Assembly (NCBI RefSeq): GCF_003208655.1
Contig: NZ_QKLU01000002.1
Coordinates: forward strand, 1-64,000
Direction: 5' to 3'
Source of the DNA: Pedobacter nutrimenti
Lineage (GTDB): Bacteria > Bacteroidota > Bacteroidia > Sphingobacteriales > Sphingobacteriaceae
Length of the DNA: 64,000 nucleotides
Every line of letters starts with the position of its first letter. Position 1 is the stretch's first letter. A program made the position numbers and the translations under genes. The notes below the pieces were generated by a model. It searched no databases and was not told the origin of the DNA. It was given only the letters and a program-made list of their open reading frames with translations. Positions 28,038 to 35,448 of this stretch are shown in pieces.

Positions 28038-29024
28038 TTAATCCCATAAAAAATTAAAAATACTGGTGATCTTCCGTTCCTTACCAGACTTGCCGCCGTC
28101 TATGAAAACCATGCCTGGTCTGATGGGTTCTTGACCCTGTTCTTTTATTTCCTGTTGATCTTGTTCCAGGATTTCAAATATTTTAAGTTCTGTCTCTTCC
28201 TGGCTTTCAAAATCAAGCAACCAGGTAGCATAAATTGAACGGATGGCCTTGGTTTCGGGTTCCAGTACATATCTCGCTGCGTACTCCCCTGTTAAGGCAG
28301 TAGCCTCAGGATTGGTCAGCTGTTCTATGGGAAAGCAATGCCCATCGAGCAAATCCTGTTCGGTTCTGGGATCACAGGCATTTCCTTTGCATTCAATTTC
28401 TACATTCCCCGCTTCATTAAGTAAAGGGTTCACCTGTTGAACAGACGCAAATCGAAACGGATCTACCCGGCTCAACAGCGGTACGCTGACCTGATTTTCT
28501 TTTTTAAGTTCAGGTCCGTAGTTAATGTATAAGGGAACAAAAAAAGAAGTAACAAACAGATCCTGCCTGAAAATCCTGCTTACCTGCTCCGATGAGGAAA
28601 GGGCAAGGTCCATGAGATCCAAATACTTTTCGGTATATATGCCTTTGAAATATTCATTGACTTTTGGTCTGAGCGTCTTCCAGCGCGCAATAATTTCATC
28701 ATAATTATAAACAGACAGGTATTTTCCCTCAAAATCAATCTCCAGTAATAGTGGATAAAATACCTTTCCACAAGCGTAAGCCAGTTCATCTGCAATCAAA
28801 TCCGGCTCGCTGTCATTTACATAGACATCCTCACTCCGCTCAAGCCGAAAAATCCTAGACCGGTCCAGAAGTGTCCTGACATAGCTGACATCCATATTGT
28901 ATTTTACACTTTGCTCCTGATCGCCTTTGGCATAACGATGTTTCACCGCATAATGCCGCATAAACGCTGAAGCTTTCAGCTGAAGCTTTAACGAGAAATG
29001 ATCTGTAAAACTAACCTTTTCCAT
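28038..29024 (-). CDS. Unrecognised protein between two cargo modules, possible loading adaptor
   Basis: A 328-residue protein without signal peptide or transmembrane segment; I do not recognise a family. It is mixed alpha/beta with many aromatic and charged residues, a short Cys pair (ECKGNACDP near residue 210), a run of Glu/Gln near 270-295 and a C-terminus ending FNFLWD. It sits 9 bases after the GH19 immunity candidate and 19 bases before the PAAR-like gene. That is where loading adaptors (such as DUF4123 or Eag types in Proteobacteria) occur, so an adaptor role is a positional guess. Confidence 0.55.
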   Translation of the reverse strand: MEKVSFTDHFSLKLQLKASAFMRHYAVKHRYAKGDQEQSVKYNMDVSYVRTLLDRSRIFRLERSEDVYVNDSEPDLIADELAYACGKVFYPLLLEIDFEGKYLSVYNYDEIIARWKTLRPKVNEYFKGIYTEKYLDLMDLALSSSEQVSRIFRQDLFVTSFFVPLYINYGPELKKENQVSVPLLSRVDPFRFASVQQVNPLLNEAGNVEIECKGNACDPRTEQDLLDGHCFPIEQLTNPEATALTGEYAARYVLEPETKAIRSIYATWLLDFESQEETELKIFEILEQDQQEIKEQGQEPIRPGMVFIDGGKSGKERKITSIFNFLWD

Positions 29025-29033
29025 AGGATCATT

Positions 29034-29465
29034 TTATTGGTCTTTTAACGTCAGTTCTATACCCTTTTTATCAAAACATGGTTTGAAAATATCCAGATAA
29101 CCGGGATTAACCAGCATCGCTTTTACCTGCCCCTGTTCGTTGTAAAAGCGTACAAAAAGCAATGGGGTCTTTTTACCTGCCCGAAAAAACTGATAAAGGG
29201 TAGTAGACGCCTCCTGATTCACTTTTTGATGATCCTTAATCAGATACCCTTTAAGCTGATCGGTATTTACATTGATGGTGCAAGTGAGTTTTTGTTTTAC
29301 CTGGCAAACTTTTAAGCTGACCCTACCTTCCTCGCAGACATCACTGTCTGAGGTTGCCGTGTACACTTTATTGAAGCGTACATCTTCAGTTTTTGAGGTT
29401 TTATTTTGTGCCGCAGCAATAAAAAAACAACAAAAGGACATCAGAATTAAAAGATATTTTTTCAT
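29034..29465 (-). CDS. Small secreted protein, candidate immunity to the GH19 cargo
   Basis: A 143-residue protein with a signal peptide (cleavage near FIAAAQ, residue 20). The mature part has four Cys residues (VCEEG, VCQVK, LTCTI, KPCFD) that could form two disulfides in the periplasm. It starts 36 bases after the stop of the GH19-domain cargo gene. Small, exported, disulfide-rich proteins next to wall-degrading effectors are the standard immunity arrangement. No known immunity family is recognised, so the pairing rests on position. Confidence 0.65.
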   Translation of the reverse strand: MKKYLLILMSFCCFFIAAAQNKTSKTEDVRFNKVYTATSDSDVCEEGRVSLKVCQVKQKLTCTINVNTDQLKGYLIKDHQKVNQEASTTLYQFFRAGKKTPLLFVRFYNEQGQVKAMLVNPGYLDIFKPCFDKKGIELTLKDQ

Positions 29466-29501
29466 AGGGAGATTTTGTTTACGATCTGTTGTTACAATTA
29501 G

Positions 29502-31190
29502 TTACTGACTTCTCTCAGTTGCAGTAGCAATCTGGCTTTCCAGTTTGGTTTTTTGCTTTTCTTCGTTTTTGGTTAATTTTTTCTTTGCTTTAAGTGGAGT
29601 AAGTGCCTGATTGGCCAAAACAATGTACCTGCTATAAGCAGTCTTGGAAGTTTCAGTTCCCGAGTGGGCATCATTTTCACCGTACAGCAGGTTTGCAAAT
29701 TTCCAGACTGAATCTTTTGAATCATTGCATTTACTTGTCGAAAGCAAATAAGTCCCCAGGGTACTCAAATCCTTATTGGCACAACTGCCAATGGCATTTA
29801 AATTTTTCTTCAGGTTTTTTTCCCTGTCCCTGTATCCGTTAAAGCCACCATTGATCCTGTAGGTCACATAGATCAGGTCGTCATCATCCGCGTAAGTATT
29901 TAAATTCGTTGGTGATAAATGTACTTTCCAGTACCAACCTGCTGAGTCCACGGCGTACAATGGTTGTTCCATTTTCAGGTTGTTCTCGCCGTCGGTAAAA
30001 TTTACACTTTTATAGGTTCCATAACTGGTGTAATTGGCCCTTCCGGTAATCTGGATCAAACCCCGGCCCATAAATTTCTTACCATCCCCGGTTTCGGTAT
30101 TGCCCAGATTTGTATTTCCCTCGTAGTTCAGCTGATCGGCGGTAGGTCCCCAGATTTCTTTACTGGCTGTAAACTCTATGGATTCATGCTTAAGTTGGGC
30201 AACAAAATGAGCAATCCGGATACAAGTATTAATTTCGTAGTTTTTAATGGCCGCGTTCATTCCATCCAGAAAATCCCCTGCTTTTTTATCAGAAATCCCC
30301 AGAGAAACCAAATCATCCTTTTCCAGTTCCCGGTTGCAAAAACAGGTTTTAAGTTTCAGCCACAAATCGGCTTTATTCTGAAAAACCCCTTTGTCTGTAC
30401 TGTTTCCTTTGATCGCATCGTCTTCATTGGAGTAGGTGACTTCTTTCTCTCCCTGGGCCTTCACGGTTAAATGAAAAAAAGCTGCCTTTTCCTTACTGTC
30501 ATTGATCTTTTTAATCCAGTCTTTTTTGGTATCATCGCTTTTAGGTTTAAATTCGATTTCCACAACAGCCTTGTTTTTAAAGAATACTTCAGGTGTTTCA
30601 AACTCTGTTTTGGTAACATAAGCACCAACCTTCGCATTGATTTCTGTTTTTTCAGCCCCTCCTTCCAACACACTTGCAGTTTCTCCGGGCTTTAGAAAAG
30701 TGGTATTGTTACTTCCTATAATCTGGAAAGTAATGTTGTCATCTATCAGGCCTGTGGTTTCGGCCACCAGAAAAATTTTTGAGCCAAGAATTGCGCTTTT
30801 GATCCTTTTCAGCTCAAATTTGTTTTCATATGATTTGATGGTTATTTTCTTACCTGGAACAGGTTTTTTAGGAATTTCTGCTTTATCTACGCCTTTGTCT
30901 TTTGCAATAGAGGCTTGGGTGTCCCCTTTTGCGACCGTGTACTCTTCTGTAGACTTAACTACTTTTTTTTCGTATTTTTTTGCAAAATAAGCTTTGGTCA
31001 CACTTCCTTTTCCGGCGACTGCGGGTGCATCAAGTGGCTTATTCCCAAAAGTTACCCCTGAATCATCGCCGTTCATATTCATTTTGTTACCGGGGTTAAA
31101 CTGTACAGTATCCCCGTATACATTGAAATCATTATTTACTGTGGTCTGAATATTCCCACCCGCAATTTCAGTGATCTTTCCTCCAGCCAT
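29502..31190 (-). CDS. T6SS lytic cargo: VgrG-needle-like N-terminus, LysM-like and GH19-type lysozyme domain
   Basis: A 562-residue protein with no signal peptide, 3 bases behind vgrG. Residues 1-50 (GGKITEIAGGNIQTTVNNDF onward) mimic the beta-helical needle repeats at the end of VgrG and may dock there. Residues 83-118 look like LysM (YTVAKGDTQASIAKDKGV). A beta module follows (LVAETTGLIDDNITFQI, 141-157). Residues about 285-500 form a GH19-like domain: Glu336 in HFVAQLKHESIEF is the likely acid, and FMGRGLIQITGRANY at 373-387 is diagnostic. It should cut peptidoglycan glycan strands in the target periplasm. Confidence 0.85.
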   Translation of the reverse strand: MAGGKITEIAGGNIQTTVNNDFNVYGDTVQFNPGNKMNMNGDDSGVTFGNKPLDAPAVAGKGSVTKAYFAKKYEKKVVKSTEEYTVAKGDTQASIAKDKGVDKAEIPKKPVPGKKITIKSYENKFELKRIKSAILGSKIFLVAETTGLIDDNITFQIIGSNNTTFLKPGETASVLEGGAEKTEINAKVGAYVTKTEFETPEVFFKNKAVVEIEFKPKSDDTKKDWIKKINDSKEKAAFFHLTVKAQGEKEVTYSNEDDAIKGNSTDKGVFQNKADLWLKLKTCFCNRELEKDDLVSLGISDKKAGDFLDGMNAAIKNYEINTCIRIAHFVAQLKHESIEFTASKEIWGPTADQLNYEGNTNLGNTETGDGKKFMGRGLIQITGRANYTSYGTYKSVNFTDGENNLKMEQPLYAVDSAGWYWKVHLSPTNLNTYADDDDLIYVTYRINGGFNGYRDREKNLKKNLNAIGSCANKDLSTLGTYLLSTSKCNDSKDSVWKFANLLYGENDAHSGTETSKTAYSRYIVLANQALTPLKAKKKLTKNEEKQKTKLESQIATATERSQ

Positions 31191-31193
31191 GAT

Positions 31194-33029
31194 TTAGAAC
31201 AATAAGCTTTTTTCTCCACTGTTTGACTTGACTTCCTTTTTCGCGTGATGGTTTATATTACCACTCAGGCTATTGACCACCACATCTTTAGTGCCTTGTT
31301 GGGTGTGGGTCTCGGAGTGGGTTGTAATGTCTCCTGTGGCCATTTTTAAAATATTTGCCGCGTTCAAAGAATAATCCGAAGTCACATTAATCTGATGACT
31401 TGCCCCAACAGTTGTGTTCATATTATTGCCAGCCATCGTACTCATGTCTTTCCCAACCTGTATATTCAGGTCCTGGGTAACATTGATATTCATATTTTTT
31501 GCATTCAGGGACATATTTTCGTTGGCCGTAATGGTAATGTTATTCCCCTCAGTATCAATATGTATAATATTCCTATTGATATCGGTAATGGTGATCCCCT
31601 GCGCCGTCGGGCCATCGTTAAACTCGATCAAGTGCCCGCTCCTAGTGGTAATACTTTTCATGTGGTTCGATTCCAATCCCCCGGCACCTGTGGCACCATG
31701 AAAAATGCTACCCATAACAAAAGGCCTATCGGGATCATTATAACGGAAACCTACAATAACCTGATCTCCAATTTCGGGGATAAAAACATAGCCCCTGTTT
31801 TTAGCGAAAGGTTCACTGCTCCCGCCATCGGGGGTCAGTACCCGGATCCAATCTGTAGTCATGTTTTCTTTTTGCCACAGCATCTGAACCTTAACCCTTC
31901 CGCTCTGTGAAGGGTCTGCATTATCGGTCACAATAGCTACTTGTGATTCAGCCACGGGAGCTTGTACCTGGTCCACAGGCAGGGATTCTGTATCTGCCGG
32001 AACTCCTTTAAAGGAGTTGATATAGCGGTTTAATCCATCAATATGATGGGTAATTTCTGTAATTAAAAAACGGCTTAAAGCTTCTTTGCTAAAAACACCG
32101 CTCAAATCCTGACGGGAAACCTGCACGTCCGCAATAGAACCGATGTTCAGCCCGGTCTGGGTACTCTCGCCACAGAGGTCTGTAAGGCCTGCGGCCATTG
32201 CAGCTTTATGTTTTTCGGCCAATCTTTCCAATTGTCCTTTACTTTCAATTCTGGGTTTTACCGGATGGCTTACCTGGTCCTGAAACACACTAGAGGATTG
32301 TTGCAGGGCATGCCTTGAATAATCATTTAGTCCTTTAACCTGAGCCGGAGCATCCGCATCGAAAGTAGAATTTTGTTGTGACCTGTAAGAATAGTAGGAA
32401 AAATTTGCAGGAAGAATACGAAGCGCCATATTCATGACATTCAGGTTTTCTCCATGAATCAGGTTAACTGTTTTTTGATTTGCGGGTTTGCCAAAATGCA
32501 GTACCCTGCCATCATAATAAAAAAGCTCTCCGTACTCAGCACTCAGGCGGTTGATAAAAGCAAAATTACTTTCCCTGAACTGGGTAATGTATTTGAGGCT
32601 TTCTGTATAATCTGGTTTAATGGCATATTCCATATCATTAGCGGCCAGTGAAGAAGTCACTTTTTTCACAATGGCATCCAGGGGCATATCGCTATAGGAA
32701 ACCAGATGACTTCCTGTTTCGAGCAAAATGGTCGGGGAATAGCCCTTGACAATCAGGTTCCCTCTTAGGCCATGGCCCTGGGAAAGATTTACTTCACATA
32801 CAATACCTTTAAAATCAGTATTGCCCTGATCTATGCTGACCACAAAACTTTTCCCAACCCAGGCTTTAGACTGGTCTATTTTAAAAGACGCAGTTTGTTC
32901 GATCACATCCTGGTTGATGATCAGTTCAAACTCATGATGACGGTTAAAGGCCTGGGTAATCCTCAGAGAATTAAAATGAACGATTTCCCGGTCATCAATA
33001 TGTATTTCCAGATTAATTTTCTTTTCCAT
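31194..33029 (-). CDS. tssI: Type VI secretion spike protein VgrG
   Basis: A 611-residue VgrG. The N-terminal two thirds match the gp27-like hub (FRESNFAFINRLSAEYGELF near 151). Residues about 365-440 form the gp5-like OB fold (DPSQSGRVKVQMLWQ, then IPEIGDQVIVGF and DRPFVMGSIFHG). The C-terminal 130 residues are Asn-rich repeats (LNAKNMNINVTQDLNIQVGK) that build the trimeric beta-helix needle. It is pushed out on the Hcp tube and carries the PAAR-like tip and cargo. It heads the minus-strand operon of nine genes, 126 bases downstream of the nearest hcp gene. Confidence 0.95.
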   Translation of the reverse strand: MEKKINLEIHIDDREIVHFNSLRITQAFNRHHEFELIINQDVIEQTASFKIDQSKAWVGKSFVVSIDQGNTDFKGIVCEVNLSQGHGLRGNLIVKGYSPTILLETGSHLVSYSDMPLDAIVKKVTSSLAANDMEYAIKPDYTESLKYITQFRESNFAFINRLSAEYGELFYYDGRVLHFGKPANQKTVNLIHGENLNVMNMALRILPANFSYYSYRSQQNSTFDADAPAQVKGLNDYSRHALQQSSSVFQDQVSHPVKPRIESKGQLERLAEKHKAAMAAGLTDLCGESTQTGLNIGSIADVQVSRQDLSGVFSKEALSRFLITEITHHIDGLNRYINSFKGVPADTESLPVDQVQAPVAESQVAIVTDNADPSQSGRVKVQMLWQKENMTTDWIRVLTPDGGSSEPFAKNRGYVFIPEIGDQVIVGFRYNDPDRPFVMGSIFHGATGAGGLESNHMKSITTRSGHLIEFNDGPTAQGITITDINRNIIHIDTEGNNITITANENMSLNAKNMNINVTQDLNIQVGKDMSTMAGNNMNTTVGASHQINVTSDYSLNAANILKMATGDITTHSETHTQQGTKDVVVNSLSGNINHHAKKEVKSNSGEKSLLF

Positions 33030-33155
33030 GGTAGGTGATGATGGTTTTTAAAATTCAAAATGATCATGGTCCTGTAGGCCCAGTGATGATCCTGATCAAG
33101 CCGGATTTATCATAAATCGTTTTGTAATTCATAGGTAGATGAATAAACAATAGAT

Positions 33156-33551
33156 TTAACCTTTTGGCCAATTGTTAATGTGTTCTGCAACTCCCATTTT
33201 TAATATCCGGGCAGAAATAACAAAACTCAATGTCATTGGGGTTTTGTCATTCACCGAAATCCCTTCATTATACTGGATAATATAAGCATCTTCAAAAGAC
33301 AGCTCTTTCATTTTGGCATCTTCTTCTCCCTTTTTGAAAATAATACTGCCCCTTAGTGGCTTATATTGATTGTTCACCATAGATTCGATCACCGAGGTAT
33401 CCTCGGTTGACTCAATCTCCACATGAATGGTTCCGCCGTATACTCCGGAAGAAGGCCTTCCTTTTGCATCAACATCCCTGCTTAGTGAAAAATTGCATTG
33501 TAATACATCATAATCTTTTGGTCCAAATTTTAAAATAGTTCTAAATGACAT
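33156..33551 (-). CDS. tssD: Type VI secretion tube protein TssD (Hcp), paralogue 3
   Basis: A 131-residue Hcp of the Bacteroidota type. The core RDVDAKGRPSSGVYGGTI and KKGEEDAKMKELSFEDAYII is shared with the two hcp genes to its right. Hcp rings stack into the inner tube pushed out by sheath contraction. It is nearest to vgrG and is separated from hcp 2 by a strong terminator, so it must have its own promoter in 33552-33730. I found no exact -7 box there. Differences from its closest paralogue cluster at the N-terminus and in surface loops. Confidence 0.93.
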   Translation of the reverse strand: MSFRTILKFGPKDYDVLQCNFSLSRDVDAKGRPSSGVYGGTIHVEIESTEDTSVIESMVNNQYKPLRGSIIFKKGEEDAKMKELSFEDAYIIQYNEGISVNDKTPMTLSFVISARILKMGVAEHINNWPKG

Positions 33552-33731
33552 AATAGTGTGTTTATAAATTATAATTGTTGTAACTGATCAGAACTAAATT
33601 AGCGATAATTCCCTGATACCCTGAACAAAATGAGCACAAACAATAAGCACAACTATTGATCAGATTTCACTTCTCAACTGAAGTACAGCACATTGTAACT
33701 CCTTAGACCCGGGCATTAAAAAAAGAGAAAA

Positions 33732-33761
33732 AATGCCGGTGATGCAATTGTCACCGGCATT
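33732..33761 (-). terminator. Rho-independent terminator after hcp 2
   Basis: AATGCCGGTGA (33732-33742) pairs exactly with TCACCGGCATT (33751-33761) over an 8-base loop. On the minus strand the stem is followed by a T-rich tail (the plus strand reads a long A-rich run at 33717-33733). It lies 18 bases past the hcp 2 stop. Confidence 0.9.
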
Positions 33762-33779
33762 GATGTATAAGATTTTGAG

Positions 33780-34175
33780 TTAAGCCACCGGCCAGGTATT
33801 CACCTGCTCTGCATTGCCCATTTTTAGCTTTCGGGCAGACAGGACAAAACTCAATGTCATTGGTGTATTGTCGTTCACGGCAATACCCTCATTGTACTGA
33901 ATAATGTAAGCGTCCTCGAAGTGCAATTCCTTCATTTTAGCATCCTCCTCACCTTTTTTGAAGGTGATTGTTCCGGCAAATGGTTTATACTGATTGTTAA
34001 CCATCGACTCAATAATAGAAGTATCTTCTGTTGATTCGACTTCCAGATGTATGGTTCCCCCATAAACACCTGATGACGGACGTCCTTTAGCGTCCACGTC
34101 CCTGTTTAATGAAAAGCTGCATTGCAGCACATCATACTTTTTTGCTCCAAATTTTAATTCGGCATTGAATGACAT
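33780..34175 (-). CDS. tssD: Type VI secretion tube protein TssD (Hcp), paralogue 2
   Basis: A 131-residue Hcp, clearly closest to paralogue 3 (same length and start MSF, same ending region with KMGNAEQVNTWP). It differs from it at scattered surface positions such as FAGTITF versus LRGSIIF. It lies 41 bases downstream of hcp 1 and ends just before a strong terminator, so hcp 1 and hcp 2 form a two-gene unit. Separate Hcp variants may suit different cargo, since Hcp can chaperone effectors inside its ring. Confidence 0.93.
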   Translation of the reverse strand: MSFNAELKFGAKKYDVLQCSFSLNRDVDAKGRPSSGVYGGTIHLEVESTEDTSIIESMVNNQYKPFAGTITFKKGEEDAKMKELHFEDAYIIQYNEGIAVNDNTPMTLSFVLSARKLKMGNAEQVNTWPVA

Positions 34176-34216
34176 AATCGTGATTTTTAAATGTTAAACT
34201 TCCTTTTAATTTTGAA

Positions 34217-34627
34217 CTAGCTGGCAGAATTAGCAGTTTCAGGCCATTTGTTGACCTGCGTTGCATTGCCAATAGAGAGCTTGCGTGCAGTAAGCTGGAA
34301 CTTGAGGGTCATTGGATAATTGCCAACAACATTGATTCCTTCGGAATACTTAACAATGTACGCATCTTCAAAAGTCAATTCCTTCATTTTGGCGTCTTCT
34401 TCTGATTTTTTGATCAGCAAACTTCCTGATAAAGGTTTGTACTGGTTGTTTACCATTGCTTCAACAATTGAAGTATCATCGGTCGATTCGATTTCGATAT
34501 CGATTGTTCCGCCATATACTCCGGAAGAGGGTCTTCCTTTTGCATCCACATCACGGTTGAGGGAATAAGAACAATTGAGCACATCATGCTCCTTGTTCAA
34601 ACATCTAAGATTTGCTTTGAAAGCCAT
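34217..34627 (-). CDS. tssD: Type VI secretion tube protein TssD (Hcp), paralogue 1
   Basis: A 136-residue Hcp and the most diverged of the three. It begins MAFKANLRCLNKEHDVLNCS and has a five-residue C-terminal extension (ending TANSAS) and a SLLIKKSEEDAKMKEL variant of the core. The RDVDAKGRPSSGVYGGTI block is unchanged. It is the first gene of the hcp 1-hcp 2 unit and is preceded by a 116-base AT-rich leader with no recognisable TAnnTTTG box. Structural tube role as for the others. Confidence 0.93.
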   Translation of the reverse strand: MAFKANLRCLNKEHDVLNCSYSLNRDVDAKGRPSSGVYGGTIDIEIESTDDTSIVEAMVNNQYKPLSGSLLIKKSEEDAKMKELTFEDAYIVKYSEGINVVGNYPMTLKFQLTARKLSIGNATQVNKWPETANSAS

Positions 34628-34743
34628 AACTTTTTGATTTGGGGTTATTTAATAATGGTTAATTACAAAAGCAAAAACAAAAAGTTTGCCATTATTCTCT
34701 TGTAATCAGACAAATACAAAAAACCTCTGTATGGCTTTTGAAG

Positions 34744-35313
34744 CTACATTATTTTTGAGCCAAAGCTTTCCAACTTTCTCAACCACTTTTTACTGTAGTC
34801 ATTTTCGAGCGAATAGAGCTGCCCTATAGTGCTGGTATGGACCGGTGAGAAGCGGCAGTTTTCAAATACGTTTCTTTTTATGGACAGATATGTCACCTTT
34901 TTGTCTGTTTTCCAGTACTCAAAAGTTTCTTTATCCAGTATGGAAATAATCCGGGCTGATTTTCCGCTGAAATTATTGCTAATGTTTTGGTTTTTAGAAA
35001 GAAAAACCTGATCGGGCATAAAGATCCTGTCAAAAAAACCCTTGATTCGGGTGGGTATAGAAGAGAGGTATACCGGACAAAACAAGACCACATGATTGGA
35101 CCAGGCAATCAGGTCCAGGGCCCTTTTCAGATCTGGTTCAAGTTCGGTTCCCCGGTTATTAAACTGCTTATTGGAATTAAAAATCAAATCAATGATGTAG
35201 ATTTCTTTTACATGCCCCCCCGCAGCTTCAACTCCGTTACGATAGGCATGTACCAAATGACTTGTAGCCGCAGTTTTTTCGGGATCACCATTTAAAATCA
35301 ATACTTGTTTCAT
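34744..35313 (-). CDS. Flavodoxin-fold NAD(P)H-dependent oxidoreductase
   Basis: A 189-residue protein of the flavodoxin-like quinone-reductase group. LILNGDPEKTAATSHLV at 5-21 is the FMN phosphate loop and HVVLFCPVYLSSIPTRIKGF near 74-93 is the typical flavin-ring loop with a Pro-Val-Tyr pattern. It reduces quinones or other electrophiles with NAD(P)H in the cytoplasm. It stands alone between two terminated T6SS units and has no obvious secretion role. The C-terminal third (KTDKKVTYLSIKRNVFENCR) is lineage-specific. Confidence 0.8.
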   Translation of the reverse strand: MKQVLILNGDPEKTAATSHLVHAYRNGVEAAGGHVKEIYIIDLIFNSNKQFNNRGTELEPDLKRALDLIAWSNHVVLFCPVYLSSIPTRIKGFFDRIFMPDQVFLSKNQNISNNFSGKSARIISILDKETFEYWKTDKKVTYLSIKRNVFENCRFSPVHTSTIGQLYSLENDYSKKWLRKLESFGSKIM

Positions 35314-35395
35314 TATATGTGGGCCTACGTAAAGATTAAGGCCCTAAAATATAAAGAAATTGTTAAGCCAGGAAATTGTAGCCCTGTTAAAAAAA

Positions 35396-35426
35396 TATCC
35401 GGACAGGGATCAAACCTGTCCGGATA
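35396..35426 (-). terminator. Rho-independent terminator of the tssOR-clpV-tssBC operon
   Basis: TATCCGGACAGG (35396-35407), a 7-base loop, then its exact reverse complement (35415-35426). Seven T follow on the minus strand (A run at 35389-35395 on the plus strand). It lies 23 bases past the tssC stop. Confidence 0.92.
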
Positions 35427-35448
35427 GTCAATTGGAAGACAAAAACTG

